64,000 nucleotides of DNA from Caldilineaceae bacterium (GCA_022842065.1 JALHQH010000063.1:1-64000), one strand, 5' to 3'; numbered from the stretch's first letter, positions 6,662-16,732 are shown. Notes: generated by a model not told the origin, from the letters alone. Numbers and translations are program-made.

Positions 6662-9472
6662 TTATGGCAGCGCACCGCTACTTGCCAGGCTTTCGGTGGT
6701 GGCCGCTTCGGCGCGGGCAATCACCTCGACTTCGGCCAGGCTGGCAACAGTTTCGCCATCAAAGGTCCCACTGACCCCCGTGACTTCGACCCGCACGGCG
6801 CGCGCGAGCACATCCGCAAAGGGTACATCGGTGCCACTGACGCTGAGTTGCCCGCTACTATTTTGGGTAATCTCCTGAGTCGCGGCTTCGTCACTGTACA
6901 GGCGCACCGTGGCCCCCGTCACTTGGACGAACGAATTGCTGCCGGCTTCCTGGCGGCCGTTGTAAAGGCGTACCGTCCGCACCGTGATCGGCACACCAAA
7001 GCTTAACTGCACCCATTGGCCGGTCGCCCCTTGCGCCGGGTCACTACGCCAGTAACTGGTCACCCGGCCCTTTTGCACCCGGCGGTCAACCACCCCTTCC
7101 AAATTGCCACTTTGGGTGGGATGGCTAGAGGACGCGGAGACCGTTGCCCCCGGCGCCAGGTTGGTCCACTGCGCATCGGCCGGATCTGTGGGAACTTCGA
7201 TCAAGGTGTGGCCGGCGTGACAGCCTACACAACGCCCCATTTCGCCGGCCCGGCCAAAGTTATGCCCCAACACATGGGCAACCCCTGGCGTATCCTCCCC
7301 GCCCCGCCCGGTCAGCGGCACTTCATAGGCCGGCTGTGGGCTGCGGATCTGCTCAAAGAGTGGCACATTCGCCGGCAGTTGCGCTACGACCGCACCACTT
7401 GGACTAATGGGTAATTCCTGCAACAAAATAGGCCAATCAACCCAGTCCAGCGAACCGGGCTGTTCCCGTTGTTGTTCCATAAAGAAGCGAATCGTGCCTG
7501 CTTCCCCGACTTTGATGCCGGAGATGACATCCACATCAACCGGTGCGTTGAAATAGACATTGAGGGCATTAAAGGTAAAGGTGCCATCAATATCATACGG
7601 CCCTGCGGCGGTGGGGGGCAGCGCGCTGGCCACGGTCGTGACCGTATCCGGAATAATCGGTGGCAGCGGGCGCTCGATCAACAGGCGGGCGCGCAACTCG
7701 GTTATCCCAGGCAGATCAATCAGCTTTTGCAAGTTGCCACCGTTGGCGTCGGTCACATAAAGCCCATAATCCTGGTTGATATCAGCCGCCCACGAGAGTA
7801 ACAACCGTCCATCCGGCAAGACCGCCGGTTCCGCCGCGTACGCACTCTGCATCACCGCAAAGGAGATCGGATTTTCACTGATCGGGGGATAGGCATCCTC
7901 CGCAGTGACGCCAATGATCGGTTCAAAGCGGAAAGGGCCACGCACATAGCGCCGAATGCCGCCAAAGCCGGAGGCCTCGGTCATGTTGCGCATGGGGAAA
8001 TAGTTGGCGTACAGCGTGCCATCGGGCGCAAAGGCCCCGCCATAGGCATGGTTGCGATCCTCTCCACTTAAAAAGACCCCCGAGTTGCCGGTAAAGAGTT
8101 GCAATCCCGTGCCATCGGGGTTAATCGCGCCCAAATGCCACGAGTTACGATTCACATTGGCGGTGCCGCCGGGAATCGGATCGTCTTTGGTAGCGTCGGT
8201 TTCGGACAACAACCCAATATATTGGCGATAGCCTTCATGGCTCGTCGCATTCTGGGTGCTCATATCATTAACGGGCACACGGAAGTTGCGCCACCAGCGT
8301 GAGTAGACAATGCGCCCGGTCACTGGATCGACCAGCGGCCGATCGGCGCTGTTGCGTTCGGCGGTAATCCGGTGCATTTGGCTGCCGTCGGCTGCAACCA
8401 CATGGAGATTGGTAGTGCGTGCGCCACCGTATTGACCAAACGCAGGCCACCGCGTTGACGAAAAGACAATGCGGCCATCGGGCAACCAAGCTGGGTCGGT
8501 ATCATCATAGCGGGCAAAGACCCCTGCCAGTGAACCAAATTGCGAAAGATCAAGGTCATCCTGATCCGAAAAGGTTAATTGCCGCAGATTGCTGCCGTCA
8601 CGGTTAATCAGATAAAGACGCCACGCGCCAGGGTTGGTCATATAGCCCGGCTCATAGTCGCCCTGTGGTAAACCAGCAAAGACAATTTGTTGCCCATCAT
8701 AGGAAACATCAGGGGCGTTGACATCGATCAAGTTGAGCGATTGCGCCGTAGGATTGGTGCCATCGACCAGGATGCGCGGGGTGCCGTCTGCTTCTAACAC
8801 GACAAGCTGACCTGGTGCTGCTAATTCAAACCGGCTAAAGGGGCCCACACCGGGCATGCCCTTGGCTTGCTCCCAATAGACGGTGCCGCGCGGTGGGATC
8901 TGACGTGAAACAAAGATGATCGGGACGGGCAGCAGTCCCGCAGAATTGACGGCGCTGCGGTAGCGTGCCAGCATGTCCGTGGACCCAAGGGCCGGCACAC
9001 TGGCAACTTCTGCAACGGATTCTTCTAGCGGCAAGGGGGTGGCAACGACCGCTTCTTCTGCCGGCAGGGCGGTGGCCTCTAGTTCCGTTTCCTCGATGGG
9101 CACAAGCGTTGCTTCCAGCGCTAAGTTCGTTTCTTCGACCGTTTCTTCGACCGGCGCGACGGTGGGTAATGGCATGGCAGCTGTTGCCGCTGGGGCTTCG
9201 CTCGAGGGCAGGGGCGTCGGGCGTAAAATCGGGCCACCGGCGGCCGTTGCGGTCTTCTGTGCGGTGGTTGCCGGGGTGTTTTGTGCTGTTTCGGTGGCTG
9301 TGGTCGCCGTGGTGGTGGCGCGCGCCCTCTCTTCCACCAGGCTAACTCGTGGGTAATAACTCATACAGCTACCCACCACGCCGCCGGCCATCCCACCGAC
9401 CAGGATCAACCCAATCACAATCGGGGCAACATGGCGACGGCGTTGTGAATTTTGATATCTTCGACGTAGCAT
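6662..9472 (-). CDS. large membrane-anchored propeller protein with one c-type heme motif and a discoidin domain
   Basis: A 936-residue protein. Residues 14-36 form one hydrophobic span after a strongly basic N-terminus. A Thr/Ala/Glu-rich spacer runs to about residue 170. Then comes a long region with TolB/PD40-type blades (DPAWLPDGRIVFSSTR, GAINPDGTGLQLF, AEPAVLPDGRLLLSW). It resembles the middle domain of hydrazine-synthase alpha-like proteins; this is family resemblance only. A single heme-binding motif CVGCH lies at residues 748-752, and an F5/8 type C (discoidin) domain follows (TNLAPGATVSASSSHP, VRTVRLYNGRQ). GGAAG-type ribosome site 6 bases before the ATG. The outer location, heme and sugar-binding-like domain suggest a surface redox or binding role; no enzyme activity is claimed. 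Confidence 0.75.
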   Translation of the reverse strand: MLRRRYQNSQRRRHVAPIVIGLILVGGMAGGVVGSCMSYYPRVSLVEERARATTTATTATETAQNTPATTAQKTATAAGGPILRPTPLPSSEAPAATAAMPLPTVAPVEETVEETNLALEATLVPIEETELEATALPAEEAVVATPLPLEESVAEVASVPALGSTDMLARYRSAVNSAGLLPVPIIFVSRQIPPRGTVYWEQAKGMPGVGPFSRFELAAPGQLVVLEADGTPRILVDGTNPTAQSLNLIDVNAPDVSYDGQQIVFAGLPQGDYEPGYMTNPGAWRLYLINRDGSNLRQLTFSDQDDLDLSQFGSLAGVFARYDDTDPAWLPDGRIVFSSTRWPAFGQYGGARTTNLHVVAADGSQMHRITAERNSADRPLVDPVTGRIVYSRWWRNFRVPVNDMSTQNATSHEGYRQYIGLLSETDATKDDPIPGGTANVNRNSWHLGAINPDGTGLQLFTGNSGVFLSGEDRNHAYGGAFAPDGTLYANYFPMRNMTEASGFGGIRRYVRGPFRFEPIIGVTAEDAYPPISENPISFAVMQSAYAAEPAVLPDGRLLLSWAADINQDYGLYVTDANGGNLQKLIDLPGITELRARLLIERPLPPIIPDTVTTVASALPPTAAGPYDIDGTFTFNALNVYFNAPVDVDVISGIKVGEAGTIRFFMEQQREQPGSLDWVDWPILLQELPISPSGAVVAQLPANVPLFEQIRSPQPAYEVPLTGRGGEDTPGVAHVLGHNFGRAGEMGRCVGCHAGHTLIEVPTDPADAQWTNLAPGATVSASSSHPTQSGNLEGVVDRRVQKGRVTSYWRSDPAQGATGQWVQLSFGVPITVRTVRLYNGRQEAGSNSFVQVTGATVRLYSDEAATQEITQNSSGQLSVSGTDVPFADVLARAVRVEVTGVSGTFDGETVASLAEVEVIARAEAATTESLASSGALP

Positions 9473-9493
9473 GGGTGCTTCCTTTGGTACTTG

Positions 9494-9552
9494 TTACACC
9501 CATTGCCAAGCCGCAGCACGCTCAGGTGGCTGCAACTCGGCAATGGGTGTAA
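9494..9552. repeat. inverted repeat just upstream of the heme propeller gene
   Basis: TTACACCCATTGCC (9494-9507) and GGCAATGGGTGTAA (9539-9552) are perfect 14-bp arms with a 31-base interior. It lies 22-80 bases upstream of the ATG at 9472, so it is in the leader or promoter of that gene and may be an operator or a leader hairpin. Confidence 0.65.
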
Positions 9553-9590
9553 GTAATAGAGATTATATCGATTTGTTTTGTACACCTAGG

Positions 9591-9643
9591 ACAGGATGAC
9601 CAGATGACAAGATGAATAAGCTCTTGTCATCTGGTCATCCTGT
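9591..9643. repeat. 21-bp perfect inverted repeat built from GATGAC words
   Basis: Arms 9591-9611 and 9623-9643 pair perfectly around an 11-base loop and are followed by a repeated CATCCTGTC. The element lies 3' of the EamA-type gene and could end its transcript. Similar GATGACAAGATGACC words occur at 47448-47475. Confidence 0.75.
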
Positions 9644-9708
9644 CATCCTGTCAGACGACAGAATTAAATCGGTATAAGCTCTAATGCTAGGCTATCAGTT
9701 TTGAGCGC

Positions 9709-10176
9709 TCAGTTTTGGGCGCTACGGGCCACAATCACTATCCCGACACAGATGACGAGCATGCCAACCCAGCGCAAAGTCGGGACGCTCTCACCCAAAA
9801 GCAGGCGTGAACTCAAGGTGATCAAAACAAAGTTCAGCGCGAGGATAGGATAGGCAAGGCTTAAATCCAAGCGGGATAAGACCGCAATCCAGGCGACCGC
9901 ACCGATGGCATAGAGCGCCAACCCACCCAATACCCAGGGCGAGCGAAAGATCATCTCGATTAAGGCCCATAGCCCGGTCCCGTTACTGGTCGCACCGGGT
10001 TGGCTTACCCCTAATTTGATCGCCGTCTGACCGGCGACACCAGTGGAAATTGAAAGCGCGATCAGCCACCAATAATTCATCATCAGTTGTACGTTACTCC
10101 GTTGATTATTCCCATTGCCATGCCCATTACGTTGGTTGCTGCTTGGTGTTGGTGATCTAAATTCGCTAATTCGCAT
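9709..10176 (-). CDS. EamA/SMR-type four-span carrier protein (ArnE/ArnF-like)
   Basis: A 155-residue protein with a polar Asn/Gly-rich head of about 30 residues and then four membrane spans, the layout of small DMT-superfamily carriers. The signature SRLDLSLAYPILALNFVLITL followed by a short loop and LGESVPTLRWVGMLVI is that of EamA/SMR proteins, including the ArnE/ArnF lipid-linked aminoarabinose flippase subunits. The ATG lies 2 bases after the stop of the O-antigen ligase gene, so the two are co-transcribed. This suggests a role in flipping a lipid-linked sugar for the same polymer; substrate cannot be read from the sequence. Confidence 0.75.
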   Translation of the reverse strand: MRISEFRSPTPSSNQRNGHGNGNNQRSNVQLMMNYWWLIALSISTGVAGQTAIKLGVSQPGATSNGTGLWALIEMIFRSPWVLGGLALYAIGAVAWIAVLSRLDLSLAYPILALNFVLITLSSRLLLGESVPTLRWVGMLVICVGIVIVARSAQN

Positions 10177-10178
10177 GG

Positions 10179-11945
10179 TTATTCAATCCCTGCTGCTTGC
10201 ATTGCCGTTGTAAAGTCCAATGCGCTAATTTCCTGATCAACCTGTTGATGCCACCAGCGACGCAGATCCAGTTGGCCTTGGCTCACATCCACGGTGCGCC
10301 AAAGCGTGGCGGCCTGGTGCTCATTACCTGTTAATGCGTAAGCTTCGCCTAACAGTTGCCGCGTCGCCCGTTGGCCTGGCGCAAGCTGATAGGCCCACGC
10401 TAGTTCACGTAAGGCCTGCGCATAGTCACCCTGCGCCAGTAAAAGCTGGCCCAGACGACGATGTGCTGTTACATTGGTGCGGTTGTAGGTCAGCACCGCC
10501 CCATATTGGGTAATAAACCGCTCGGTCTCAACCCCGGCACTGCGCCGCACCTCATCCTGAATGGACCAGGTTGGCCACTCATAAATCCCTAGCTCTTGTC
10601 GCGTCTGCTCGACTGCCGTCAGATTAGCCAACCAGCGACTTTGTGCGCCCGGCCAAAGCGCCAACAAGACGAGTGCCAACAGGGGCATGCTGCCAACCGC
10701 AAAGCGCTGTGCCGTTGATAAACGTTGTTGTGCCAGCTGATAGCGTTTCGTCTGTGGTAACGCCAGCATCACTAACACTGCGGCGGGCAACCAGAGCAAA
10801 CCGGCAAAGGAGCCGACATAAAGTTCCGCATCAACACAGCCGTGGAGCAACAAAGCCAGTTGTGCCGCCAATGCCCCGGCTGTCACTTTACGCGAGGCCG
10901 GCGCGCCTTGGCGCAATTGCACAATCGCCATCCCCACTGTCCCCAACGCCAGCGTGACAAACGCAATCAGGCCCGGCAAGCCCTGTTCCACGGCCACTTG
11001 TAGGTAGAGGTTATGGACATGATAGAAATAGGGTACATGGAGCAAGTAGACATAGCTGGAAAGTACCATCGCCGTGTTGCCCAACCCGCTGCCGGTAAAG
11101 GGATAATCGCCAATCAAGGTTAGTGCATCGTGCCAGATGACCGGGCGGCTGAGCAGACTGGCATCACCGCCTGTGGGATGTAGCGTACTCACAATGTTCG
11201 GTTGCAACGTTAGTGTAACCAGCACAACCAGTAACAGCAGTGCGCCGCTCAGCAGCAGCAGATCAAAGGTCCGCATGACGGGTGTGCGCTGCCGTTGGCT
11301 GCCGCGCCAATACAGATAACCGGCGATCAACGAGCCCACGCCCAGCCCCAACCAAGCCCCGCGTGAAAAAGTGAGCGCTAAGGCAACACCCGCAATCAAC
11401 AATTGACAGAGCGTGCCAAAGGTGAAGAATTGGCCAAGGCAGCCACGCCAGCGACCCGTTGTTGTGCCCGCTGCGGTTAGACTTTGCCAGCAAGCCCCCA
11501 CCCCCAGGGGGATCAGGACAATCAGGGCGGCTGCCACTTGGTTTTCATGCCAAGGGGCAAAGTTTTCCCAACCCGGCTGTTGCCTTTCCAGCCAGACCGT
11601 CAGCTCGGGTAATAGGACAAAATCCCGGGGCGAGGTGGCATCCCATTGATGGTAGAGTAGAAAGAGTAACCCAATCGCACCACCGAGCCAGGTTGCCAGC
11701 TGCAGGCCAGAGGCACGTGGGCGGCGTGAAAAGAAACTCACAACCAAACTGCCCACGAGCCCCTCGGCCAAAAGGGTAAAACGGACCAGCGCCAGCGGGC
11801 GATCATAGGCTGCCCAAAGACCAACGCCGAGTGTCAATAGAAAGAGCAGCGCGCCAATCAACAGGGTGATCCGCCACGGCTGCACTGTATTCAAGATCGT
11901 GCGCCACACTGGGTGTGGTGCCCTGCTTTGCGCGCGGTAAGCCAA
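10179..11945 (-). CDS. O-antigen ligase/polymerase family membrane protein with TPR tail
   Basis: About ten membrane spans with the Wzy_C/O-antigen ligase core: TFSRGAWLGLGVGSLIAG followed by a large outer loop (SLLSRPVIWHDALTLIGDYPFTGSGLG, then HVHNLYLQVAVEQGLPGL). Such proteins attach or polymerise lipid-linked glycans at the outer face of the membrane. After the last span, roughly 130 residues contain TPR-like helices (HRRLGQLLLAQGDYAQALRE). A TTG at 11945 is chosen as start because AAGGAG lies 5 bases before it; the frame also offers a TTG five codons upstream that would include this site in the coding region. The start lies 1 base after the radical SAM gene stop, implying coupled translation. 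Confidence 0.88.
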   Translation of the reverse strand: MAYRAQSRAPHPVWRTILNTVQPWRITLLIGALLFLLTLGVGLWAAYDRPLALVRFTLLAEGLVGSLVVSFFSRRPRASGLQLATWLGGAIGLLFLLYHQWDATSPRDFVLLPELTVWLERQQPGWENFAPWHENQVAAALIVLIPLGVGACWQSLTAAGTTTGRWRGCLGQFFTFGTLCQLLIAGVALALTFSRGAWLGLGVGSLIAGYLYWRGSQRQRTPVMRTFDLLLLSGALLLLVVLVTLTLQPNIVSTLHPTGGDASLLSRPVIWHDALTLIGDYPFTGSGLGNTAMVLSSYVYLLHVPYFYHVHNLYLQVAVEQGLPGLIAFVTLALGTVGMAIVQLRQGAPASRKVTAGALAAQLALLLHGCVDAELYVGSFAGLLWLPAAVLVMLALPQTKRYQLAQQRLSTAQRFAVGSMPLLALVLLALWPGAQSRWLANLTAVEQTRQELGIYEWPTWSIQDEVRRSAGVETERFITQYGAVLTYNRTNVTAHRRLGQLLLAQGDYAQALRELAWAYQLAPGQRATRQLLGEAYALTGNEHQAATLWRTVDVSQGQLDLRRWWHQQVDQEISALDFTTAMQAAGIE

Positions 11946-11946
11946 C

Positions 11947-13794
11947 TCAGCTCCTTGCAAATTTCAACATCTGCCAGCCAACATTGATGGCGCTCTTGGC
12001 CCCTTCCCAACTGTTCAACCCTTTGATAAAGGTCCACATCGGGCCAGGGCGCAGCGACCATTCGCGCGTCGCTCGCTTCTGCCAATATTCAAGCTGTTCG
12101 GCCGTAATATTTTCATAGTCCAACACCGTCGATTGATCCATGTCCACCTCTTCCCACTTGGTGCCGGGGCGGAACCAGTTGTTTTCCACCACCTCATAGA
12201 AGAAGGGAGTGCCGGGATAGGGGGCGGCCACATGGAAAAGCGCAATATCGAGCGGCAGTTCCTTGGCATAGGTAATCGTCTCTTTGATCGACTCTTCGGT
12301 CTCGCCGGGCAGGCCGATAATAAAGTAGCCCCAGTTGTTGATGCCGGCGGCTTTCGACCACTTGAGCGCCTTAAACGCCTGTTCTTTTTTGTAACCCTTG
12401 CGGGCGCGCTTTAGGATCTGTTCGTTGGCGCTTTCGATGCCCCACGAAATAAACCAGCAGCCCGCCTTGCCCATCAGCACGAGCATTTCTTCATCGACAT
12501 AGTCAACGCGACTGTTGCAGGTCCACTTAATCTTGATCTGGCGGCGGAGGATTTCTTCACAGAGGGTGATCACATGTTCGCGGTTGACGGTGAAGAGGTC
12601 GGCATACATGTGAATGTTGTGAATACCCAGTTTGGCCAGATATTCCAGTTCATCACAGATATTGGCGGCGGAGCGCACACGCACACTGTTCTGATAACTA
12701 ACATGTTTGATGCAATATTTGCAGCCGGCGGGACAGCCCCGGCTGGTGACAATAAAGGTGAAAGGGCCCTTCATCATCGGCATGCGCTGTTTGTCCAACG
12801 GCAGCAGTTCATGCAGCGGAATCGGCAGGTCATCCAGGTCGGGAATAAAAGGCCGATCCGGGTTGATGACGATCTCTCCTTGTGCATTGCGCCAGGCCAG
12901 CCCCATGATCGTGGCATAAGGGGACTGTTCGGCGCTCATTGCGAAGCTATCGTTCACCGTCTCCAAGCCGGCGCGGCGGCTTTGTAACTGGCTGGTCTCG
13001 CGCAACATCTTGGCCACTTTTGGGTTGCTGGGCTGTTTACCTTCCAGCCGATCCAGCAACTCGCGCAGGGTCATCTCTGGCTCGCCGCGCAGGACAAAGT
13101 CGAGTGCCGGGAAGGGGCGCATGGTCTCCAGTGTCATCGGCGTCACATGCGTGCCAAAGGCCATCGTCTTGGCCCCCAGGGCCTTGGCCAGAAAGACGCC
13201 GTACATATCATTCTTGAGCGAAGGCGCGGTGACCTGGGTTAGATAATATTTGGGGCGCTTCTCTTCCAGCAGCTTTTCAAATTCGTCCCAGCCCATGCGC
13301 AGCGCATTGGCGTCGATAATCTCAATCTTGTATTCAGGCTGGAGCAAGGCCCCCAGTTGGGCCAGACTCACCTGTGGCCAGATCATATTTTCGCGGCTGC
13401 GACGGCCCACCCGATGTTGGCTGCGAATCCAGATCCCACCATCGGGCGTGGGGGGATTGACCAACAGAATATCCACTGTGCCGGAGGGACGGGTCGATGA
13501 GGTCAAGGTCTGCACGCTGGCCCCGGCATCGGGAAATTGCGAAGGACGCAAAGGCGGAATGCGGCGGGTCCCCAAGTTATTGGCAATGTCGGGTGCCAGC
13601 TCAATATTAACGGGCTTCTCACTGCCTTCTTGCCGGCCGTTGGGCGAACTTGGTCGCACCGCAAGTGGGATTGGTTGCAGCTCGCTCGTTTGTTGTTTGC
13701 GTTTGAGTGCTTCCAGTTTGGCCCGTTGGCTGGCAATCTGCGTTGCCATCTCGCTTTGTGGTCGCTCTTGCGTCTTATCAATCGTTTCGGTCAT
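11947..13794 (-). CDS. B12-binding-type radical SAM protein
   Basis: A 615-residue protein. After a polar N-terminus of about 105 residues comes a Rossmann-like cobalamin-binding-type domain (VDILLVNPPTPDGG, YKIEIIDANALRMGWDEF), then a radical SAM domain. Its 4Fe-4S cysteines are C354, C358 and C361 in SRGCPAGCKYCIKH, followed by helical barrel segments such as WISWGIESANEQILKRARKGY and GYFIIGLPGETEESIKETI. I do not see the DxHxxG cobalamin-ligating motif, so B12 dependence is uncertain. Proteins of this class methylate or rearrange unactivated carbons. Position at the head of the O-antigen ligase operon suggests modification of a lipid carrier or sugar; this is inference. Confidence 0.85.
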   Translation of the reverse strand: MTETIDKTQERPQSEMATQIASQRAKLEALKRKQQTSELQPIPLAVRPSSPNGRQEGSEKPVNIELAPDIANNLGTRRIPPLRPSQFPDAGASVQTLTSSTRPSGTVDILLVNPPTPDGGIWIRSQHRVGRRSRENMIWPQVSLAQLGALLQPEYKIEIIDANALRMGWDEFEKLLEEKRPKYYLTQVTAPSLKNDMYGVFLAKALGAKTMAFGTHVTPMTLETMRPFPALDFVLRGEPEMTLRELLDRLEGKQPSNPKVAKMLRETSQLQSRRAGLETVNDSFAMSAEQSPYATIMGLAWRNAQGEIVINPDRPFIPDLDDLPIPLHELLPLDKQRMPMMKGPFTFIVTSRGCPAGCKYCIKHVSYQNSVRVRSAANICDELEYLAKLGIHNIHMYADLFTVNREHVITLCEEILRRQIKIKWTCNSRVDYVDEEMLVLMGKAGCWFISWGIESANEQILKRARKGYKKEQAFKALKWSKAAGINNWGYFIIGLPGETEESIKETITYAKELPLDIALFHVAAPYPGTPFFYEVVENNWFRPGTKWEEVDMDQSTVLDYENITAEQLEYWQKRATREWSLRPGPMWTFIKGLNSWEGAKSAINVGWQMLKFARS

Positions 13795-13874
13795 TGGTAC
13801 ATGCTCCAGAGAATATCGGCTATATGGGCGCGGCTGCGTGATTCGTGTTGCGTGATTCGTGCTACGTAAAGGAC

Positions 13875-15140
13875 TTAGACCTGCGGCTGCATCTGCAACC
13901 CTTCGCTGCTCTTCTCACTCTTCTCGCGCTGGGGCATGCGCTCTTTGCCGCGCATGTCATCAGCCACCAACGCTTCGCGAATGCGCAAGGTGTCGAGCAC
14001 CTGCATCTGGATCCAGGCAATGGTCAACTGAATGCCAACCAGGGCCAACGAGGCGCTGGCGAGATAGTAGAGCCAAAGGCGCGACACTGCCCACCCTTGC
14101 AGCCCAAGTGCCAGGCTTAATAAAGCAACGAGAATGCCCAGGACAAAGAGCGTGAGGCCAAGCCAGCCAAAGTGGCGATCCAAACGCTGCGTGAAAAGGG
14201 GCCGTCCCAATAGCCCTTGTTGAACAGGGGTTTTGTGAAAGAGCGCCACGAAATAGTTGAAACTCATCCCCAGGGTCAAAATACTCACCCCAGCCACCGC
14301 AAAGACCAGGGCGCTAAAAAGAGCAAAGGCGCCGAGCGGGCTGACCTGCATGACGCCGGCCAGCCGTTCAAAGACCAGCCCGATCCCAATCAAACCGGCA
14401 ATGACCAGGGCGAGTAGCCCTACTAAGCCGAGGGGGCGTACGGGATTGTAGTTAAGCGCAGTCCACACAATCGACTGGGCAAAGCGCATGCCATCCTTGA
14501 CGACACTCAACTTGGAGCGCCCTAGCCGTTCGCTGTAAGGAATCGGCACTTCCACCATCTTGATCTGTTCGTGTAAAGCGCGAGTGCTCATCACCGGCGT
14601 CAGGTTGAGCCCATCCGGCAGGGGATAGAGCCGGGGCAGGATCGACTTCTTGAAGATGCGCATGCCGCTAGCCGAATCCGTAATCGTGCGCGCACTGATC
14701 AGGCTGACTAGTTTGGCGAAGATCAGATTGCCCAAGCGGCGGACTGCGGGCATCTCACTTTTGGCCCCGGCCATGCGCGAGCCAATCACAATGTCGGCAT
14801 CCTCGTCTGTCGCTGCTTGGTAAAGCGCCGGGTAATATTCCGGCGGATAGGTGCCGTCGGCATCCATAAACCCAATCCATTCACCCTGGGCCGCGGCAAA
14901 GCCGGTCTTAAGGGCTGCGCCATAGCCACCATTCTTGGCGTGGCGAATCAGCCGCGCACCCGGTTGGGCCATCACCAACTCTGGGGTACGGTCGCTGGAG
15001 CCATCATCGACGATGATCAGCTCCAACTTATCAACACCCACCAGGGCGAGATCGGACTGTACCGCCAAGACGCGGGTCATAATCTCTTGGATGCCATCTT
15101 CTTCATTGTAGGCGGGGATTACTACGGAAAGTGTTGTCAT
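13875..15140 (-). CDS. family 2 glycosyltransferase, dolichyl-phosphate-mannose-synthase-like, with membrane tail
   Basis: N-terminal GT-A domain typical of enzymes that load one sugar onto a polyprenyl phosphate: [32 protein letters not shown], the metal-binding [15 protein letters not shown] and [10 protein letters not shown]. About residues 235-400 contain four membrane spans, as in GtrB/ArnC relatives. The C-terminus is a charged tail rich in Lys, Glu and Gln. ATG 15140 is preferred: GGGAG lies about 5 bases before it and itself overlaps an earlier ATG in the same frame. It lies between the acyltransferase and radical SAM genes on the same strand with short gaps, so joint transcription is likely. 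Confidence 0.9.
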   Translation of the reverse strand: MTTLSVVIPAYNEEDGIQEIMTRVLAVQSDLALVGVDKLELIIVDDGSSDRTPELVMAQPGARLIRHAKNGGYGAALKTGFAAAQGEWIGFMDADGTYPPEYYPALYQAATDEDADIVIGSRMAGAKSEMPAVRRLGNLIFAKLVSLISARTITDSASGMRIFKKSILPRLYPLPDGLNLTPVMSTRALHEQIKMVEVPIPYSERLGRSKLSVVKDGMRFAQSIVWTALNYNPVRPLGLVGLLALVIAGLIGIGLVFERLAGVMQVSPLGAFALFSALVFAVAGVSILTLGMSFNYFVALFHKTPVQQGLLGRPLFTQRLDRHFGWLGLTLFVLGILVALLSLALGLQGWAVSRLWLYYLASASLALVGIQLTIAWIQMQVLDTLRIREALVADDMRGKERMPQREKSEKSSEGLQMQPQV

Positions 15141-15254
15141 TTTTACTCCCATTAATCAACGTGGCGAATCAATAAAATCATCCGAATGTCTGGTGCTGCG
15201 CCAGTCCGTGACTGGCGGCAGGTCATGGACCGTGCCGTGCACCTTTGCAGTCTG

Positions 15255-16061
15255 TTAATAAACTTGTAAAACTGGTTGCTGTTGTTTTGTATTTTCATCA
15301 ATCGTTTTAAGGACACGGGCCGGTACACCACCGACCACCGTATGAGGTGGCACATCCTTGGTGACCACCGCACCGGCGGCAACGACCGCCCCTTTGCCAA
15401 TGCGTACGCCATCGGTAATTACCGCCCCGGCGCCAATCCACACATCGTCTTCAACGACAATGCCTTCGGCGGTAATGCCCTGCTCGATCATCGGGCGGTG
15501 GGGATCGCTGTAAGCATGGTTGACGGCCAGCAGTTGGACCATGGGGGCCGTATAGACCCGATCCCCGATGGTGATGCCACCCTGGCCGCGCAATACATTG
15601 AGTTCGCCAATCAAGCTGTCCTGTCCAATGCGAATAAAGGCATGGGGCAGCGCCCGAAAGTTGTAAACATGCAGCACCGAACCGTGCATCACAAAACTGT
15701 TGTCACCAATCGAGATGCCCTGGGGACAAGCGTGCAGATAGACCCCTTGATCCAGATAGGCATTGCGCCCCAAGTGAATCTGGTCCGCAAAGCGCAGGCG
15801 TACGCCACTTTCAATCGCGGCAACACCATCCATCTTGAGGATCAGCCGGTAGAGCACCGCCCGTATGGCAATCCCAACCACCGTTGGGATCCAACCAACC
15901 AGCGTAAAAAGCAACTGTTCCAGGCAATAGTGGCGAACTGTACTGGCCTGGCGCGTCATGTAGAGGCGTAATCCAGCCAGCAACCCACCGTTGGTACTTG
16001 CCTTTGCAGTGGTTGGTGATGCGGTTGGCGTGCTAAGTGTTGGTGAATCTGCGTATGACAA
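15255..16061 (-). CDS. hexapeptide-repeat acyltransferase (WbbJ/maltose O-acetyltransferase type)
   Basis: Left-handed beta-helix transferase that moves an acetyl or similar group from CoA to a sugar. Hexapeptide turns are plain: [92 protein letters not shown]. The catalytic histidine is likely in [14 protein letters not shown]. The first 60 residues are Thr/Ala-rich and then hydrophobic. The frame starts at a TTG (16061) without a clear ribosome site, and the next Met is near residue 35, so the true start is uncertain. It is the first gene of the minus-strand polysaccharide run. Confidence 0.88.
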   Translation of the reverse strand: MSYADSPTLSTPTASPTTAKASTNGGLLAGLRLYMTRQASTVRHYCLEQLLFTLVGWIPTVVGIAIRAVLYRLILKMDGVAAIESGVRLRFADQIHLGRNAYLDQGVYLHACPQGISIGDNSFVMHGSVLHVYNFRALPHAFIRIGQDSLIGELNVLRGQGGITIGDRVYTAPMVQLLAVNHAYSDPHRPMIEQGITAEGIVVEDDVWIGAGAVITDGVRIGKGAVVAAGAVVTKDVPPHTVVGGVPARVLKTIDENTKQQQPVLQVY

Positions 16062-16079
16062 TCGGTTGCTCGTTTATTT

Positions 16080-16170
16080 GGTAGATAGGTATACTGGTAA
16101 ATCGGTATACTGGTAAATCGGTAGGAATTGACCTGTGTACTGATTTACTAATCTACTAATCTACTTCCCC
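16080..16170. repeat. inverted array of GGTAAATC/GGTAGAT words
   Basis: The left half repeats GGTAGATA, GGTATACT and GGTAAATC words (16080-16125); the right half carries their complements GATTTACTAATCTAC (16142-16163). The same words with the same layout occur at 27801-27898. The remainder of 16171-16730 contains no gene I can support and no RNA that I recognise. Confidence 0.75.
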
Positions 16171-16732
16171 TGCGACTTTTGCCGTATTGATCGTAATCAA
16201 AAAAGAGGACGAACGGTGTTACATATTCCTGACAAAGGCCGTTGTTGGGGTGAATCAATGGGCAAGGGTAACGGGCGGTGGCATGGTAAGCAGTGCGCTG
16301 CTGCCCTCAGTGGTAGCAACCTTACGAGCAGTGCTTTTTAACGCATTTTGCCCATTCTGATGGGCTGGAAGACCTTACACCTGCTTGACAGTCGCGTAAT
16401 TGTGTTGGGCAGGGGTTCGACCAGTTTGCAGCCTTTGAAAAAATTGTATACAATGGTCCTCACCAACCCCGGGCGATATCTTTGGCGACCGACGAACCGT
16501 TCCCGCCTACATTAGGTCAACATCGTTTTCTGCGCCGCTATCGCTTGATTTTCTACCAGTTTCCATATAGAAGGCTCGTCGCAGTCGCACTCGAACGTTG
16601 TCCACGCCACATATTTGTCAATCTCAACCCTCAGGGCGCACTGGGTGTTGGTTGCGTGTGTGTGGCTGGGCGCTTTGATGGCATCTGTTGGGCATACCCA
16701 AAACGAATTTATTCTTGTTCCACTCTCTATTA

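Noticed and set aside
16385..16455. TTGACA at about 16385 and TATACA at about 16449 as a promoter for the binding-protein gene
   Set aside because: The boxes are about 60 bases apart, far beyond a working spacing.
16550..16575. The word CCATATAGAAGG shared with 31845-31856 as a common regulatory site
   Set aside because: A 12-base match is expected many times by chance in 64 kb; one copy is not placed at a comparable distance from a gene start.
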